A DNA stretch of 51,183 nucleotides from Chlamydiota bacterium (lineage in GTDB: Bacteria > Chlamydiota > Chlamydiia > Chlamydiales > Rhabdochlamydiaceae), in NCBI GenBank assembly GCA_013287985.1, contig JABDCT010000007.1:1-51183 (forward strand). The letters are read 5' to 3'. The notes beneath the pieces were generated by a model. It was given only the letters and a program-made list of their open reading frames with translations, ran no database searches and was not told the DNA's origin. The position numbers were made by a program, and so were the translations under genes. Positions within the stretch are counted from its first letter, which is position 1; every line of letters starts with the position of its first letter. Of this stretch, positions 8,713-16,423 are shown in pieces.

Positions 8713-9402
8713 ATGCGACGCATTATTTACTACGATACAGAGACTACCGGAGTCCGCAGCGACAAGGATCGGATCATCGAAATTGCCGCCTTCGACCCCA
8801 AAGAAGAGCGCTCTTTTGTCCAGCTCGTCAACCCCCAGTGCCCTATCCCCCCTGAAGCGACCAGCATCCACAACATCTCCGACGAGATGGTGGCCTCAGC
8901 TGCGCCATTTGCCGATGTGGGTCAAGAATTTGCTGCCTTTTGTGGAGAAGGAGCCATCCTCGTCGCCCACAACAACGACAGTTTTGACAAGCTATTCCTT
9001 GAAGCGGAGTTTAAGCGCTCCGGCCTCATCATCCCTCCCTGGTCCTATATCGATTCCCTCAAGTGGTCGCGCAAATACCGCTCCGACCTCCCCCGCCACT
9101 CCCTCCAGCATCTGCGCGAGGTATATGGCATTACAGCGAACAATGCCCACCGCGCCCTCGATGACGTGATGGTGCTCTATCAAGTATTTTCTCGCATGAT
9201 CGACGATCTGCCGCCCGACCTGGTCATGCAGCTACTGGAAGCGCCGCAAAATGTCAGTGTGATGCCCTTTGGGAAGCATCAGGGCAAACCCCTCTCCCAA
9301 GTCCCTAAGGATTATATCCGTTGGCTGGCAGAAAGCGGCAGTCTGGACAAGCCGCAGAACCGCGAACTCAAAACCACCCTTGAAAAACTAGCTCTTATTT
9401 AA
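8713..9402 (+). CDS. DEDDh 3'-5' exonuclease (DnaQ-like) with C-terminal DUF3820-like domain
   Basis: The start is set at the ATG at 8713, giving 229 residues that begin MRRIIYYDTETTG. The frame is open far upstream to 8074, but that part is antisense to the PLD gene and not plausible. The exonuclease motifs are DTETTG (Exo I), HNNDSFDKLFLEAEF (Exo II) and HRALDDV (Exo III, DEDDh type). The C-terminal 50 residues (MPFGKHQGKPLSQVPKDYIR and on) resemble the short DUF3820-type domain often fused to such nucleases. It probably acts in DNA repair or proofreading-like trimming. Its stop codon lies inside the left arm of the bidirectional terminator at 9401-9468. Confidence 0.9.
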   Translation: MRRIIYYDTETTGVRSDKDRIIEIAAFDPKEERSFVQLVNPQCPIPPEATSIHNISDEMVASAAPFADVGQEFAAFCGEGAILVAHNNDSFDKLFLEAEFKRSGLIIPPWSYIDSLKWSRKYRSDLPRHSLQHLREVYGITANNAHRALDDVMVLYQVFSRMIDDLPPDLVMQLLEAPQNVSVMPFGKHQGKPLSQVPKDYIRWLAESGSLDKPQNRELKTTLEKLALI

Positions 9403-9468
9403 AATAACAAGATATTAGGATATTCAGGATAATTTTTTATCCTGAATATCCTAATATCCTGTTATTTT
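9401..9468. terminator. Long bidirectional hairpin terminator
   Basis: A 31-base stem (9401-9431 with 9438-9468) has one mismatch and a six-base loop. It lies between the convergent exonuclease and ABC exporter genes. A T-run follows on the plus strand (9472-9478). The exonuclease TAA overlaps the first stem bases. The stem is AT-rich and unusually long for a terminator. Confidence 0.9.
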
Positions 9469-9476
9469 CATTTTTT

Positions 9477-11414
9477 TTAAACTTTTTCGAGGACTTCTGA
9501 ATCGCGTGTGCGATAGAAGGCTTCCCACATCAACCGGAAAGGTGTGCAGGTCTGCAGTAGCTCTTCACGTGTTCCCTCTGCAATCTTTTCCCCTCTCTCG
9601 AGATAGATAATGCGGTCAGCGTGCTCAATTGTCGCCAAACGATGCGCAATGATGATCTGCGTCACCTCGCCGTGCAGCTCGGCGATCGCTTTTTTGATGC
9701 GGTTTTCGCTGAGAGCATCGAGAGCTGACGTCGCCTCATCGAGAATGATGATAGGCGCATTCTTGACGAGCGCGCGGGCAATGGCGAGGCGCTGCTGCTG
9801 CCCGCCGGAGAGGCTTTTACCCATCTCGGCAAGGAGCGTGTCATATTTTTGCGGCAGGTTGACGATAAACTCTTCAGCATGCGCCCTTCTGGCGGCATTT
9901 TCAATATCTTCTCTAGGAAAGTCGCGTCCAAAAGCGATGTTAGCAGCGACGGTGTCATAGAAGAGAAAAGGTTTTTGCGAGACAAAGGCGATGTTTTCGC
10001 GCAGAGATTTTTGGGTAAAGGCATTTAATGGCTTGCCATCGATGCGGATCTCGCCCTGCTGGACTTCGTAGAGGCGCGGTAGCAGCTGGACAATCGTCGA
10101 TTTTCCTGCGCCTGTCGGCCCTACAATCGCGACCGTTTCTCCTTTCCTCACAGTGAAAGACACATCTTTGAGAACCCACTCGCCCTGGTAGCGGAACCAG
10201 ACGTGGTCGAACTCAATAGAGTGGGAAAAGCCGGGAAGTTCGAGGGCATCTGTTTTGTCCTCGATCATCGGTTTTAAATCCATCACTTCGAACATGCGCT
10301 CGGCAGCGACAATCCCGCGCTGGATATTGGAGTTTTCTTCGGCGAATTTTTTCATGGGCTCATAGGCTACATGTAAGAGTCCGCAGAAGACGAGAAGTTG
10401 AGAAATCGGCATGCCCAGCGTATAGAGCCCAAAAAGAACGACAACGGCAAGGCAGAGGGTCGTAATGGCGTGAAGAATCGGACGTGTGAGCAGGCCATAT
10501 TTAGCCGTTTTGCTCTCCAGAACCGCCATGCGATCGTTCTGTTCTTTGTATTTTTTGAGAGAGAAGAGCTCCATGGCAAAAATCTTGACCGTCTGAATCC
10601 CCGCCAGAAAATCGATCAGGACGGAAGCAAATCTCTCCTGATTGGTCAGTAGCTGACGTGAAACGCGCTTGACTCTGCGCGCAAGGAAAACGATAGGTAA
10701 AATGATGAGAGGCAGAACAAAGAAGATGACGATCGAGAGCTTCCATGAGAGAAAAAAACAGCAGGAAAGACAGCTGATGACGGTAAACGGCGTTTGCAAA
10801 TAGTTGGTCAGGCAGGAGTTGATCGAGAGAGAAATTTGCGACGCGTCGCCCACAACGCGCGAAGACAGCGATCCAATGTTGTATTGCTGGTAAAAACTCA
10901 TGGGCAGCGATTGAATATGTTCAAAATAGGCTTGCCTAAGGTCTCGGCTGACGCGTATCGCGAGCAGCTGTGTCGTATAGCGGCTGGCAAAGAGCCAAAC
11001 TGCCTTAAAAATCGCCACACCGATCAGAAGAATAACCATCGCGGCAAAATTATTCGTTACTTGGAAATTCTGTTTAGCCTTATTGAGTACCCAATTGAGC
11101 GGGTTAAGCTGACTTTGAGAGGCGAGATACTCAGAAGCTTGCTGCTTGGTAATCATGCCTGTATGTTCTTTATCGATTTCGCCCCACTTGACCTGCACAT
11201 CTTCTAAACTAATCTCTTTGGGTGCGACGACGATTTCTTTATTTTCTTTGGCAAATAGGGAGAAGAAATCCGCACCACCGGAATTAGACAGGATCCCCAG
11301 GGCAAACATCTCCATTTGCGATGCAATGGTCAATGCAAAAAGGGTAAGAAGCGTAGCGATTAATAGAGAAAGGTGCTTGCTATTGCGCAAAGCAAGTCTA
11401 AGAAGAAGTTTCAT
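9477..11414 (-). CDS. ABC exporter, MsbA/lipid-flippase type
   Basis: The protein has 645 residues with a fused six-helix membrane domain and a nucleotide-binding domain. The ATPase motifs are GPTGAGKST (Walker A), LSGGQQQRLAIARAL (signature), IIILDEATSALD (Walker B) and IIAHRLATI (H-loop). Between helices 1 and 2, at about residues 45-110, is a long hydrophilic insertion that contains a degenerate EF-hand-like loop (EIDKEHTGMITKQQ). It lies 15 bases after accA and is last in an L,D-transpeptidase-like/accA/exporter operon. The same accA neighbourhood in Chlamydia holds an MsbA-type gene, so lipid A or phospholipid flipping is likely. The substrate is inferred. Confidence 0.9.
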   Translation of the reverse strand: MKLLLRLALRNSKHLSLLIATLLTLFALTIASQMEMFALGILSNSGGADFFSLFAKENKEIVVAPKEISLEDVQVKWGEIDKEHTGMITKQQASEYLASQSQLNPLNWVLNKAKQNFQVTNNFAAMVILLIGVAIFKAVWLFASRYTTQLLAIRVSRDLRQAYFEHIQSLPMSFYQQYNIGSLSSRVVGDASQISLSINSCLTNYLQTPFTVISCLSCCFFLSWKLSIVIFFVLPLIILPIVFLARRVKRVSRQLLTNQERFASVLIDFLAGIQTVKIFAMELFSLKKYKEQNDRMAVLESKTAKYGLLTRPILHAITTLCLAVVVLFGLYTLGMPISQLLVFCGLLHVAYEPMKKFAEENSNIQRGIVAAERMFEVMDLKPMIEDKTDALELPGFSHSIEFDHVWFRYQGEWVLKDVSFTVRKGETVAIVGPTGAGKSTIVQLLPRLYEVQQGEIRIDGKPLNAFTQKSLRENIAFVSQKPFLFYDTVAANIAFGRDFPREDIENAARRAHAEEFIVNLPQKYDTLLAEMGKSLSGGQQQRLAIARALVKNAPIIILDEATSALDALSENRIKKAIAELHGEVTQIIIAHRLATIEHADRIIYLERGEKIAEGTREELLQTCTPFRLMWEAFYRTRDSEVLEKV

Positions 11415-11429
11415 CGAAGTATATATATA

Positions 11430-12392
11430 CTATAGAGAGGCCTTATCTTCTACTGCAAATTTACCGATTTTACGGAATTTTTGATAGCGCTCCTCCTTTA
11501 GGACGGGTAGAGGCAGCACTTTAAGCTCTTCCCATGCGGAAAGAATGTAGGATTCCACATTTTCGAAGACTTCTGCGGCGTTGTGATGGGCGCCGCCGAG
11601 GGGCTCCTCGATCACAGCGTCAATAATTCCCATGGGCATGAGCTCTTCGGCATGGAGCTTTAGGTAGCTGGCAGCGAGCTCTTTCTTTTGGCTATCCTTC
11701 CATAGAATAGACGCGCACCCCTCGGGAGTGATCACCGAATAGTAGGAGTGTCTGAGCATGGCGACCTTGTCGGCCACTGCAATTCCCAGTGCTCCCCCTG
11801 AACAGCCTTCGCCTATCAGGACGGAAATAATAGGGGTAGAGAGATCGGCCATTTCAAGCAGATTTTTAGCAATCGCCCAGCCCTGTCCACGTTCTTCAGC
11901 AGCAAGACCTGCAAAGGCTCCGGGTGTGTCGACTAGAGTCAATACGGGCAAACCAAACTTTTCTGCCATCTGCATGCAGCGCAGCGCCTTGCGGTACCCT
12001 TCCGGGTGCGGCATACCAAAATTGCGCTTTAGACGGCTCTCCGTGTCGCACCCCTTTTCCTGGGCAACGACCATAAACTTCTGCCGACCTATGTAGCATA
12101 GTCCGGCAATAATCGAACTGTCGTCGCGGAAGGCGCGATCGCCGTGGAGTTCAGTAAAATCCTTGCAAAAAGCTTTGATATAGTCGACCGAGCGTGGACG
12201 GGCGGGATGGCGACAGATGGAGATGCGCTGCCATGCCGTGAGATTAGCGTACACTTTCTGTTTGAGGAGTAGAAGCTTCTGCTCGAGCTGCGAGATCTCC
12301 CTTTCTGAATTCAAGCCGCTGTGCGCTTTGAGTTCGCTGATGGTTTTTTCGCACTCTTTAATCTGTTTTTCGTGATCTAGGATCATACTCAT
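11430..12392 (-). CDS. accA: Acetyl-CoA carboxylase carboxyltransferase subunit alpha
   Basis: AccA with AccD transfers the carboxyl group from biotin to acetyl-CoA, the first step of fatty-acid synthesis. The 320-residue protein has the usual helical N terminus ([20 protein letters not shown]), then [20 protein letters not shown], the oxyanion-forming segments [20 protein letters not shown] and [12 protein letters not shown], and [14 protein letters not shown]. The start ATG overlaps the stop of the preceding gene as ATGA, indicating translational coupling. The gene sits between an L,D-transpeptidase-like gene and an ABC exporter, so the operon is themed on the envelope. Confidence 0.97.
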   Translation of the reverse strand: MSMILDHEKQIKECEKTISELKAHSGLNSEREISQLEQKLLLLKQKVYANLTAWQRISICRHPARPRSVDYIKAFCKDFTELHGDRAFRDDSSIIAGLCYIGRQKFMVVAQEKGCDTESRLKRNFGMPHPEGYRKALRCMQMAEKFGLPVLTLVDTPGAFAGLAAEERGQGWAIAKNLLEMADLSTPIISVLIGEGCSGGALGIAVADKVAMLRHSYYSVITPEGCASILWKDSQKKELAASYLKLHAEELMPMGIIDAVIEEPLGGAHHNAAEVFENVESYILSAWEELKVLPLPVLKEERYQKFRKIGKFAVEDKASL

Positions 12393-13378
12393 AGGCGTTT
12401 AGGAGCAGCGACCTCCACGCCGGGAAGATGCGCCTCATGAAAATCGCGCACAACCTCTACAAATGTAGGCCGGCTAACGACAATCGCAAAAAGCTCTTCA
12501 ATATCTTCTTTGGCCATACGGATACATCCGTCGCTCTCAAAAGCGCCGATGACTGAGCGATTTTCCGCAAGCTCGCTTGTTTGGGGATCTGCCATCCAAG
12601 GAGCGCCCTGAATTCCATATCCCTTAAAAACAGGTTTTCCGTCTTTCATCTCGCCCATTGGGAGCCAGCGCGTACCAAAGACTTGGATCATCTCGACCTT
12701 CTGATCGAGGTGGTAGCCATAAACCTGCGGCTGATAGACGGCGATCTTGTCTCCCAGGACAAATTTGCCGGCAGGAGTCTCCGCCTCTTTTTTGCCGAGG
12801 CCAACGCGGTAGGTTTTGAGCAGCACTCTCTCATTGCTGTCGAGGTCGACGTAATAAAAGCCCATTTTTGCTCTTGTCAGGTCGACGAGAAGATGGAATT
12901 GAATATTTTTATCCTTTTTCAGGACATTGAAACGGCTACCCTCTTTGATCGTCTGGGTAAAGTAATCGGGTTTGCCATTCAAGCTGCGCGCAATGAAATG
13001 ACGCGAAGTAGAGAAGTGAGACGCGTAGTCGGCAATCCAGGCGAGACGGCCCTTGAGCCATGGGACTTTCGTCGAATAGGTAATGGTTTCTACAATCGGA
13101 AGTTTGAGCGGACCTGTGGTAAAAAGTTCAAATGTCCGGTCGATAGCGGGAAGGTCGTCAGCTAGGTCGGTCTTTGTCACCACCGGCTCTTTTTTGGGAG
13201 TAGTGGGAGCGAGCGCGACGCGCGGCTTTTCTCTTTTTGGCGGAGATATTTCTTTGGGTTTCTGTGCAACGGGCGCACTAGGTTTACTAGATGAACCGAA
13301 CTTTTTATAAAGTCCAACCGCTCCGATAGCAGCAAAAATCAGGCAGAAGCTAAGTAAAGTAAGTTTTCGAAAAGACAA
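12389..13378 (-). CDS. L,D-transpeptidase-like (YkuD/ErfK) envelope protein
   Basis: The protein has 329 residues: an N-terminal membrane anchor ([14 protein letters not shown]), a proline/lysine-rich linker to about residue 75, a middle domain, and a C-terminal YkuD domain with [35 protein letters not shown] and the cysteine motif FESDGCIRM. Two positions are atypical. The usual His of the IHG segment is Gln (YGIQGAPW), and the His before the GC pair is Asp (SDGC instead of SHGC). The nucleophile Cys and following Arg are kept. YkuD enzymes form 3-3 crosslinks in peptidoglycan or attach proteins to it. Activity here is uncertain. The promoter at 13408-13436 lies directly upstream. Confidence 0.82.
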   Translation of the reverse strand: MSFRKLTLLSFCLIFAAIGAVGLYKKFGSSSKPSAPVAQKPKEISPPKREKPRVALAPTTPKKEPVVTKTDLADDLPAIDRTFELFTTGPLKLPIVETITYSTKVPWLKGRLAWIADYASHFSTSRHFIARSLNGKPDYFTQTIKEGSRFNVLKKDKNIQFHLLVDLTRAKMGFYYVDLDSNERVLLKTYRVGLGKKEAETPAGKFVLGDKIAVYQPQVYGYHLDQKVEMIQVFGTRWLPMGEMKDGKPVFKGYGIQGAPWMADPQTSELAENRSVIGAFESDGCIRMAKEDIEELFAIVVSRPTFVEVVRDFHEAHLPGVEVAAPKRL

Positions 13379-13407
13379 TTTTTTTGCCCCACTAATAGTA
13401 TGGGCTA

Positions 13408-13436
13408 ATTATGAGGCAAACGACAGATTTTTTCAA
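13408..13436 (-). promoter_or_regulatory. Predicted sigma-70-type promoter for the LDT-accA-exporter operon
   Basis: On the minus strand TTGAAA (13431-13436) is followed after 17 bases by CATAAT (13408-13413), about 30 bases before the ATG at 13378. It lies just downstream, in transcription direction, of the hairpin element at 13442-13609. The match is good, but no experimental start is known. Confidence 0.6.
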
Positions 13437-13441
13437 CCTTA

Positions 13442-13609
13442 GAGGGTATTGATAAAGTAAGCTTTTGTTGATTTTTGGGTTCTTTTGAGCCGATTTTCGA
13501 TTCAAATTGCAGGGGTAATATCAACTTCGTATATGACCCCTGCAATTTGAATCGAAAATCAGCCAAAATAATCCCGAAAATCAACGAAGTCTTATTTATC
13601 AATACCCTC
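13442..13609 (-). repeat. Structured intergenic palindromic element, copy A (full length)
   Basis: A 168-base nested hairpin begins one base after the HU-family stop. From outside to inside it has locus-specific arms (13442-13455 with 13596-13609, 14 perfect pairs), then a stem starting GTTGATTTT, an asymmetric internal loop (TTCTTTTGA opposite CAAAATAAT), a stem with CGATTTTCGA, and an apical stem ending in CAGGGG/CCCCTG around a 20-base loop. Copies B (16424-16529) and C (26216-26387) share the internal and apical loops. In all three the element has the same orientation relative to the genes on either side. Confidence 0.92.
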
Positions 13610-13954
13610 TTACATACGCGGGAAGGCGGATGGAGTCTCTACTTTCTTGTGAGCCTGCTTACTTAAATCTTTTTCTATCAGCTTTTTCATCTTTTTGCCG
13701 GGCGTGAACTTCACGGCAGAGCGGGCAGGGATGACGATAGCGACAGCTGCATTTTTGGGATTGCGTCCAATTTTTTGTTTTCTTTCAACAATTTCAAATA
13801 CACCAAAATCTCTGAATTCAAGTCTCTCGCCTTTTGCAAGACAGTCGGTCATGTGGTCTAAAAAACCTTGGATTACATTGCGCACATCGTTTGGGTGCAG
13901 TCCAAGCTGTTGAGAAATAACTTGAACGAGCCTTTTCTTAGTGATTGTCGTCAT
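13610..13954 (-). CDS. HU/IHF-family DNA-binding protein
   Basis: The start is placed at 13954 (MTTITKKRLVQVISQQLGL), 114 residues: a GGAGGA lies eight bases upstream, and upstream codons to 14020 have no family match. The fold is that of the HU/IHF family: helices 1 and 2, then GERLEFRDFGVFEIVERK, then the DNA-clasping beta arm with GRNPKNAAVAIVIPARSAVKF and GKKMKK. A 20-residue basic tail follows. It probably bends and compacts DNA; whether it is HU or IHF cannot be settled from the sequence. The same family is found near accA in Chlamydia. Its stop is directly followed by repeat element A. Confidence 0.93.
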   Translation of the reverse strand: MTTITKKRLVQVISQQLGLHPNDVRNVIQGFLDHMTDCLAKGERLEFRDFGVFEIVERKQKIGRNPKNAAVAIVIPARSAVKFTPGKKMKKLIEKDLSKQAHKKVETPSAFPRM

Positions 13955-14028
13955 AATTTGCTCCTCCGGGGGGCTTACCTTCTTTAGGCTCATTGTTGTA
14001 AGAGCCTTAATTTCAGACAAGAAATAAT

Positions 14029-14316
14029 TTACTTATTGCGCAACTGGTCAGCAATTTTTGCAATCCGCTGGGAAAGTTTGGCGGCATTTTGGTTCGTGTC
14101 AAACAGAGAGATGGTTTTATTTTTTAATACCACGCGATGCTCGGCATGACGAGCGATCCAGCGCTGGATTTCGATCGTTTTTTCTCTAAGGGCTTGCGGG
14201 GTGACTTTCTGCTCTAAATCAGCCAGTCTCTTGCGCAATTTCTCACGCGCTTTTTTGGTTTTTTGGCTTTCCTCGACAATCTCATTTTTCTTGCTCTTAT
14301 TACCTGACGGTGCCAC
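14029..14316 (-). CDS. Small basic coiled-coil hypothetical protein
   Basis: The product has 95 residues, starts with GTG at 14316 and has a GAGGAGA seven bases upstream. It is highly charged, rich in lysine and arginine, and helical almost throughout (for example SQKTKKAREKLRKRLADLEQ), with likely coiled-coil character at about 15-45. No membrane segment or signal peptide is seen. It precedes the HU-family gene by 74 bases on the same strand, so it may be a nucleic-acid-associated protein. No family is recognised. A perfect minus-strand TATAAT at 14373-14378 could serve it, with only a weak -35. Confidence 0.65.
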   Translation of the reverse strand: MAPSGNKSKKNEIVEESQKTKKAREKLRKRLADLEQKVTPQALREKTIEIQRWIARHAEHRVVLKNKTISLFDTNQNAAKLSQRIAKIADQLRNK

Positions 14317-14392
14317 GATAACTCTCCTCTAAATTCTTAAGGGTAACCATTCTCAAGGCTACTGTCCGAAAGATTATATTGCAAGGCAGTCC

Positions 14393-14422
14393 TTGAAAAT
14401 ATTATTTTAGCCTGACTATATA
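14393..14422 (+). promoter_or_regulatory. Candidate promoter immediately before rpiA
   Basis: TTGAAA (14393-14398), an 18-base spacer and TATATA (14417-14422) end only five bases before the rpiA ATG at 14428. If this promoter is used, the transcript would begin at or near the start codon, giving a leaderless or nearly leaderless message. No Shine-Dalgarno sequence is present, which fits. The minus-strand TATAAT of the neighbouring gene lies within 45 bases. Confidence 0.45.
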
Positions 14423-14427
14423 GAGAT

Positions 14428-15084
14428 ATGACACAAGACGCCAAACGAACAGCTGCACGCGCGGCAATCGATCTCATCCGCGACAATATGCTTATTGGTC
14501 TTGGCACAGGAACCACAACTCAAATTTTTATCCATCTCCTCAATGAACGGGTTAAAAAAGGTCTAAAGATCCGTGCGCTAGCGAGTTCAAAAGAGTCACA
14601 GCAGCTAGCAAAACAAGGGGGCATTCCCCTTCTCGACCCTGCCACTTGCACCCAACTTGACCTCACAGTAGATGGCGCCGATGAGATCGACAGCCAGAAG
14701 CGCATGATCAAAGGTGGCGGCGGCGCCCTTGTGCGCGAAAAGATCGTAGCTGCTATGAGTAAAAAGATGGTGGTGATCGTCGATTCATCTAAGCTCGTAG
14801 ACAGGCTAGGCAAACGCCCTCTCCCCGTTGAAGTCATCCCCTTCGGCGCAGAAGCGACTAAGAAGCATCTCCAAGACATCGGCTATAAATCCACATGGCG
14901 CCACTTCACTACGGACAATGGCAATTGGATCCTCGACATCCACTTTGACACGCCTCGTGCGCATCCGGAAAAAGACCATGCTGCGATCATCGACATCCCC
15001 GGCGTGGTGGATACAGGCTTTTTTTTCAATTTAGCACACCAAGTCATCATCGGATATCCCGATGGGCGGGTAGAAACCAGATAA
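14428..15084 (+). CDS. rpiA: Ribose-5-phosphate isomerase A
   Basis: RpiA interconverts ribose-5-phosphate and ribulose-5-phosphate in the non-oxidative pentose phosphate pathway. The 218-residue product has the family motifs in order: IGLGTGTTTQIFI (phosphate-binding), LTVDGADEIDSQKRMIKGGG with the catalytic Asp/Glu region, GALVREKIVA, and PVEVIPFGAEAT. The length is normal. The next gene starts 12 bases after the stop, so the two are probably co-transcribed. Ribosome binding is odd, as no purine-rich site precedes the ATG. Confidence 0.97.
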   Translation: MTQDAKRTAARAAIDLIRDNMLIGLGTGTTTQIFIHLLNERVKKGLKIRALASSKESQQLAKQGGIPLLDPATCTQLDLTVDGADEIDSQKRMIKGGGGALVREKIVAAMSKKMVVIVDSSKLVDRLGKRPLPVEVIPFGAEATKKHLQDIGYKSTWRHFTTDNGNWILDIHFDTPRAHPEKDHAAIIDIPGVVDTGFFFNLAHQVIIGYPDGRVETR

Positions 15085-15096
15085 ATTAGGTAGGGC

Positions 15097-15504
15097 ATGG
15101 AGCGCGTGCAAGTCAAATTCAACAAAATCATGCAATCCAAGGCCTATACATGTCTTGTCTTTGGCACGGAAAGCAAGCAGTTTGCCATTTATACGGAGCC
15201 CTCGGTCGGCAAAAATCTGCAGATGCTTCTTGCAGAAGAGCCGCATCCTCGTCCCTATACGCACGACCTGATGAATCTCGCCTACAAGGGGCTTGATGTA
15301 AAGGTCCTGCAGATTCTGATCAACAGGCTGGAGGATTCCACCTACTTTGCGCGTCTCTTTCTACAAAAACAGGAAGGAGAGATGTTGCACATTCTAGAGA
15401 TTGATGCGCGTCCCAGCGACTGCATCACCCTCGCCCTCTCGCACAACGCCCCCATCTACTGCAACAAAGACATCCTTCTCCAAGCAGTACCTTTCGAAGA
15501 TTAA
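15097..15504 (+). CDS. Bifunctional-nuclease family (DUF151) protein
   Basis: The 135-residue protein matches the BFN/DUF151 family. Features are YTCLVFGTESKQFAIYTEPS near the start, EEPHPRPYTHDLMNLAYKGL in the middle, which is the family's core, and LEIDARPSDCITLALSHNAP near the end. Members have been assigned RNase/DNase activity, but the cellular role in chlamydiae is unclear. The gene begins 12 bases after rpiA and probably shares its transcript. A perfect nine-base hairpin (15538-15563) follows 34 bases after the stop. Confidence 0.9.
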   Translation: MERVQVKFNKIMQSKAYTCLVFGTESKQFAIYTEPSVGKNLQMLLAEEPHPRPYTHDLMNLAYKGLDVKVLQILINRLEDSTYFARLFLQKQEGEMLHILEIDARPSDCITLALSHNAPIYCNKDILLQAVPFED

Positions 15505-15537
15505 ATAAATAAAATATGGGCCTCCATTTCACAAGTC

Positions 15538-15563
15538 GGGGACATGTCCGATGGCATGTCCCC
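15538..15563 (+). terminator. Hairpin after the DUF151 gene
   Basis: GGGGACATG (15538-15546) pairs perfectly with CATGTCCCC (15555-15563) around an eight-base loop. No T-run follows, so intrinsic termination is uncertain. It marks the left edge of the GC-rich repeat region. Confidence 0.55.
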
Positions 15564-15570
15564 CGCTGGC

Positions 15571-15974
15571 CCCCTTGAGCCCCATCTCGCTTCGCCAAAT
15601 CGCGTCCTCATCGGGGGGCAGTGCTACCGCACAGCTCCCCACGCGCCTAACGGCGCTCTCTTGCGGGTGCGATTTTGCTTTGCGATCTGGGGCCGTCGGC
15701 TGCAACAGGCACTCTTCCCCAAACTGCGTTTGGGGGCCCTTCCGTGTCCAGTTGCAGGGCCAATAAAAAAGCTAGACCCCTTCTACCACATACAAATAAT
15801 GGCCCTGCGAGCGACGGGAGGATGAAATCCGACCGCACGAGCAGCCGATGGCCTCAGATCGCAAAGCAAAATCGCACCCGCAGGAAAGCGCCGTTAGGCG
15901 CGTGGGGAGCTGTGCGGTAGCACTGCCCCCTGACGAGGACGCGATTTGGCAAAGCGAGATGAGGCTCAAAGGGG
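15571..15974. repeat. GC-rich long inverted repeat filling a 600-base intergenic region
   Basis: Arms at 15571-15703 and 15842-15974 (133 bases each) are reverse complements with about eight differences, all transitions. The 138-base spacer holds further small hairpins, for example CCCCAAA/TTTGGGG near 15718-15735. The region from 15505 to 16100 is otherwise without a convincing gene: several small frames are open in it, but two of them, on opposite strands, read the same arm and therefore give the same peptide. It is much richer in GC than its neighbours. It may be a palindromic mobile element or a repeat of extrachromosomal origin. Confidence 0.9.
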
Positions 15975-15980
15975 AGGGGC

Positions 15981-16018
15981 CCGAAAATGGAGTGAAAGTC
16001 TTCACTCCATTTTTGGGA
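15981..16018. terminator. Hairpin, likely terminator on the right flank of the GC-rich repeat
   Basis: AAAATGGAGTGAA (15984-15996) pairs with TTCACTCCATTTT (16001-16013) around AGTC; flanking C and G bases extend the stem. It lies 80 bases beyond the HPr stop and could terminate HPr transcription on the minus strand (the stem is followed there by few T bases, so this is tentative). Confidence 0.6.
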
Positions 16019-16100
16019 TGGACGCGGGGGGTGTGCCAACGGACACACAACCCGACATGTCTATTGAGGCCTTAAGAATGATTTTTCCTTAAGAATTTTT

Positions 16101-16382
16101 CTAGTAGCGGATATTGAATTTGTTTTGGGCGAGCTTGATGATGCTGTCTATGGCCTCGCGGGCATCTTCGCCTTCGGCTTCGATGATGACCTTTGCGCCT
16201 CGCGCTGCTGCAAGCATCAGGATGCCGAGCAGCGACTTGGCATTGACCGAGAGATCTTGATATGTGAGTGTGATTTGCGATTTAAAAAGCGAGGCACACT
16301 TGACAAGCTCGGTCGATGGACGCGTGTGGAGTCCTTTTTCATTGACAACCACAAACGTATCCTTGAATTTTTTTTCAGACAT
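16101..16382 (-). CDS. ptsH: Phosphocarrier protein HPr
   Basis: HPr of the phosphotransferase system. The 93-residue protein has the active-site His in EKGLHTRPSTELV and the regulatory serine region NAKSLLGILMLAAARG, where HPr kinase would act. The fold order and length are typical, with a slightly longer N terminus. Chlamydiae keep an incomplete PTS, and HPr is thought to be regulatory rather than part of sugar import; that is family knowledge. No Shine-Dalgarno is obvious before the ATG. The repeat element B (16424-16529) lies 42 bases upstream, between this gene and pepF. Confidence 0.95.
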   Translation of the reverse strand: MSEKKFKDTFVVVNEKGLHTRPSTELVKCASLFKSQITLTYQDLSVNAKSLLGILMLAAARGAKVIIEAEGEDAREAIDSIIKLAQNKFNIRY

Positions 16383-16423
16383 AAATGTTTTAGAAAATTA
16401 TATTATTTGCGCATTTACTTCAA

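Noticed and set aside
14395-14415. Resemblance of TATTATTTTAGCC to the loop strand of the structured elements
   Set aside because: Only about ten bases match, with no second strand or hairpin around it.
15544-16075. Several small open frames in the GC-rich repeat, some giving the same peptide
   Set aside because: They occur on both strands of a palindrome, so identical peptides are expected without coding. No ribosome-binding sites or family features are seen.
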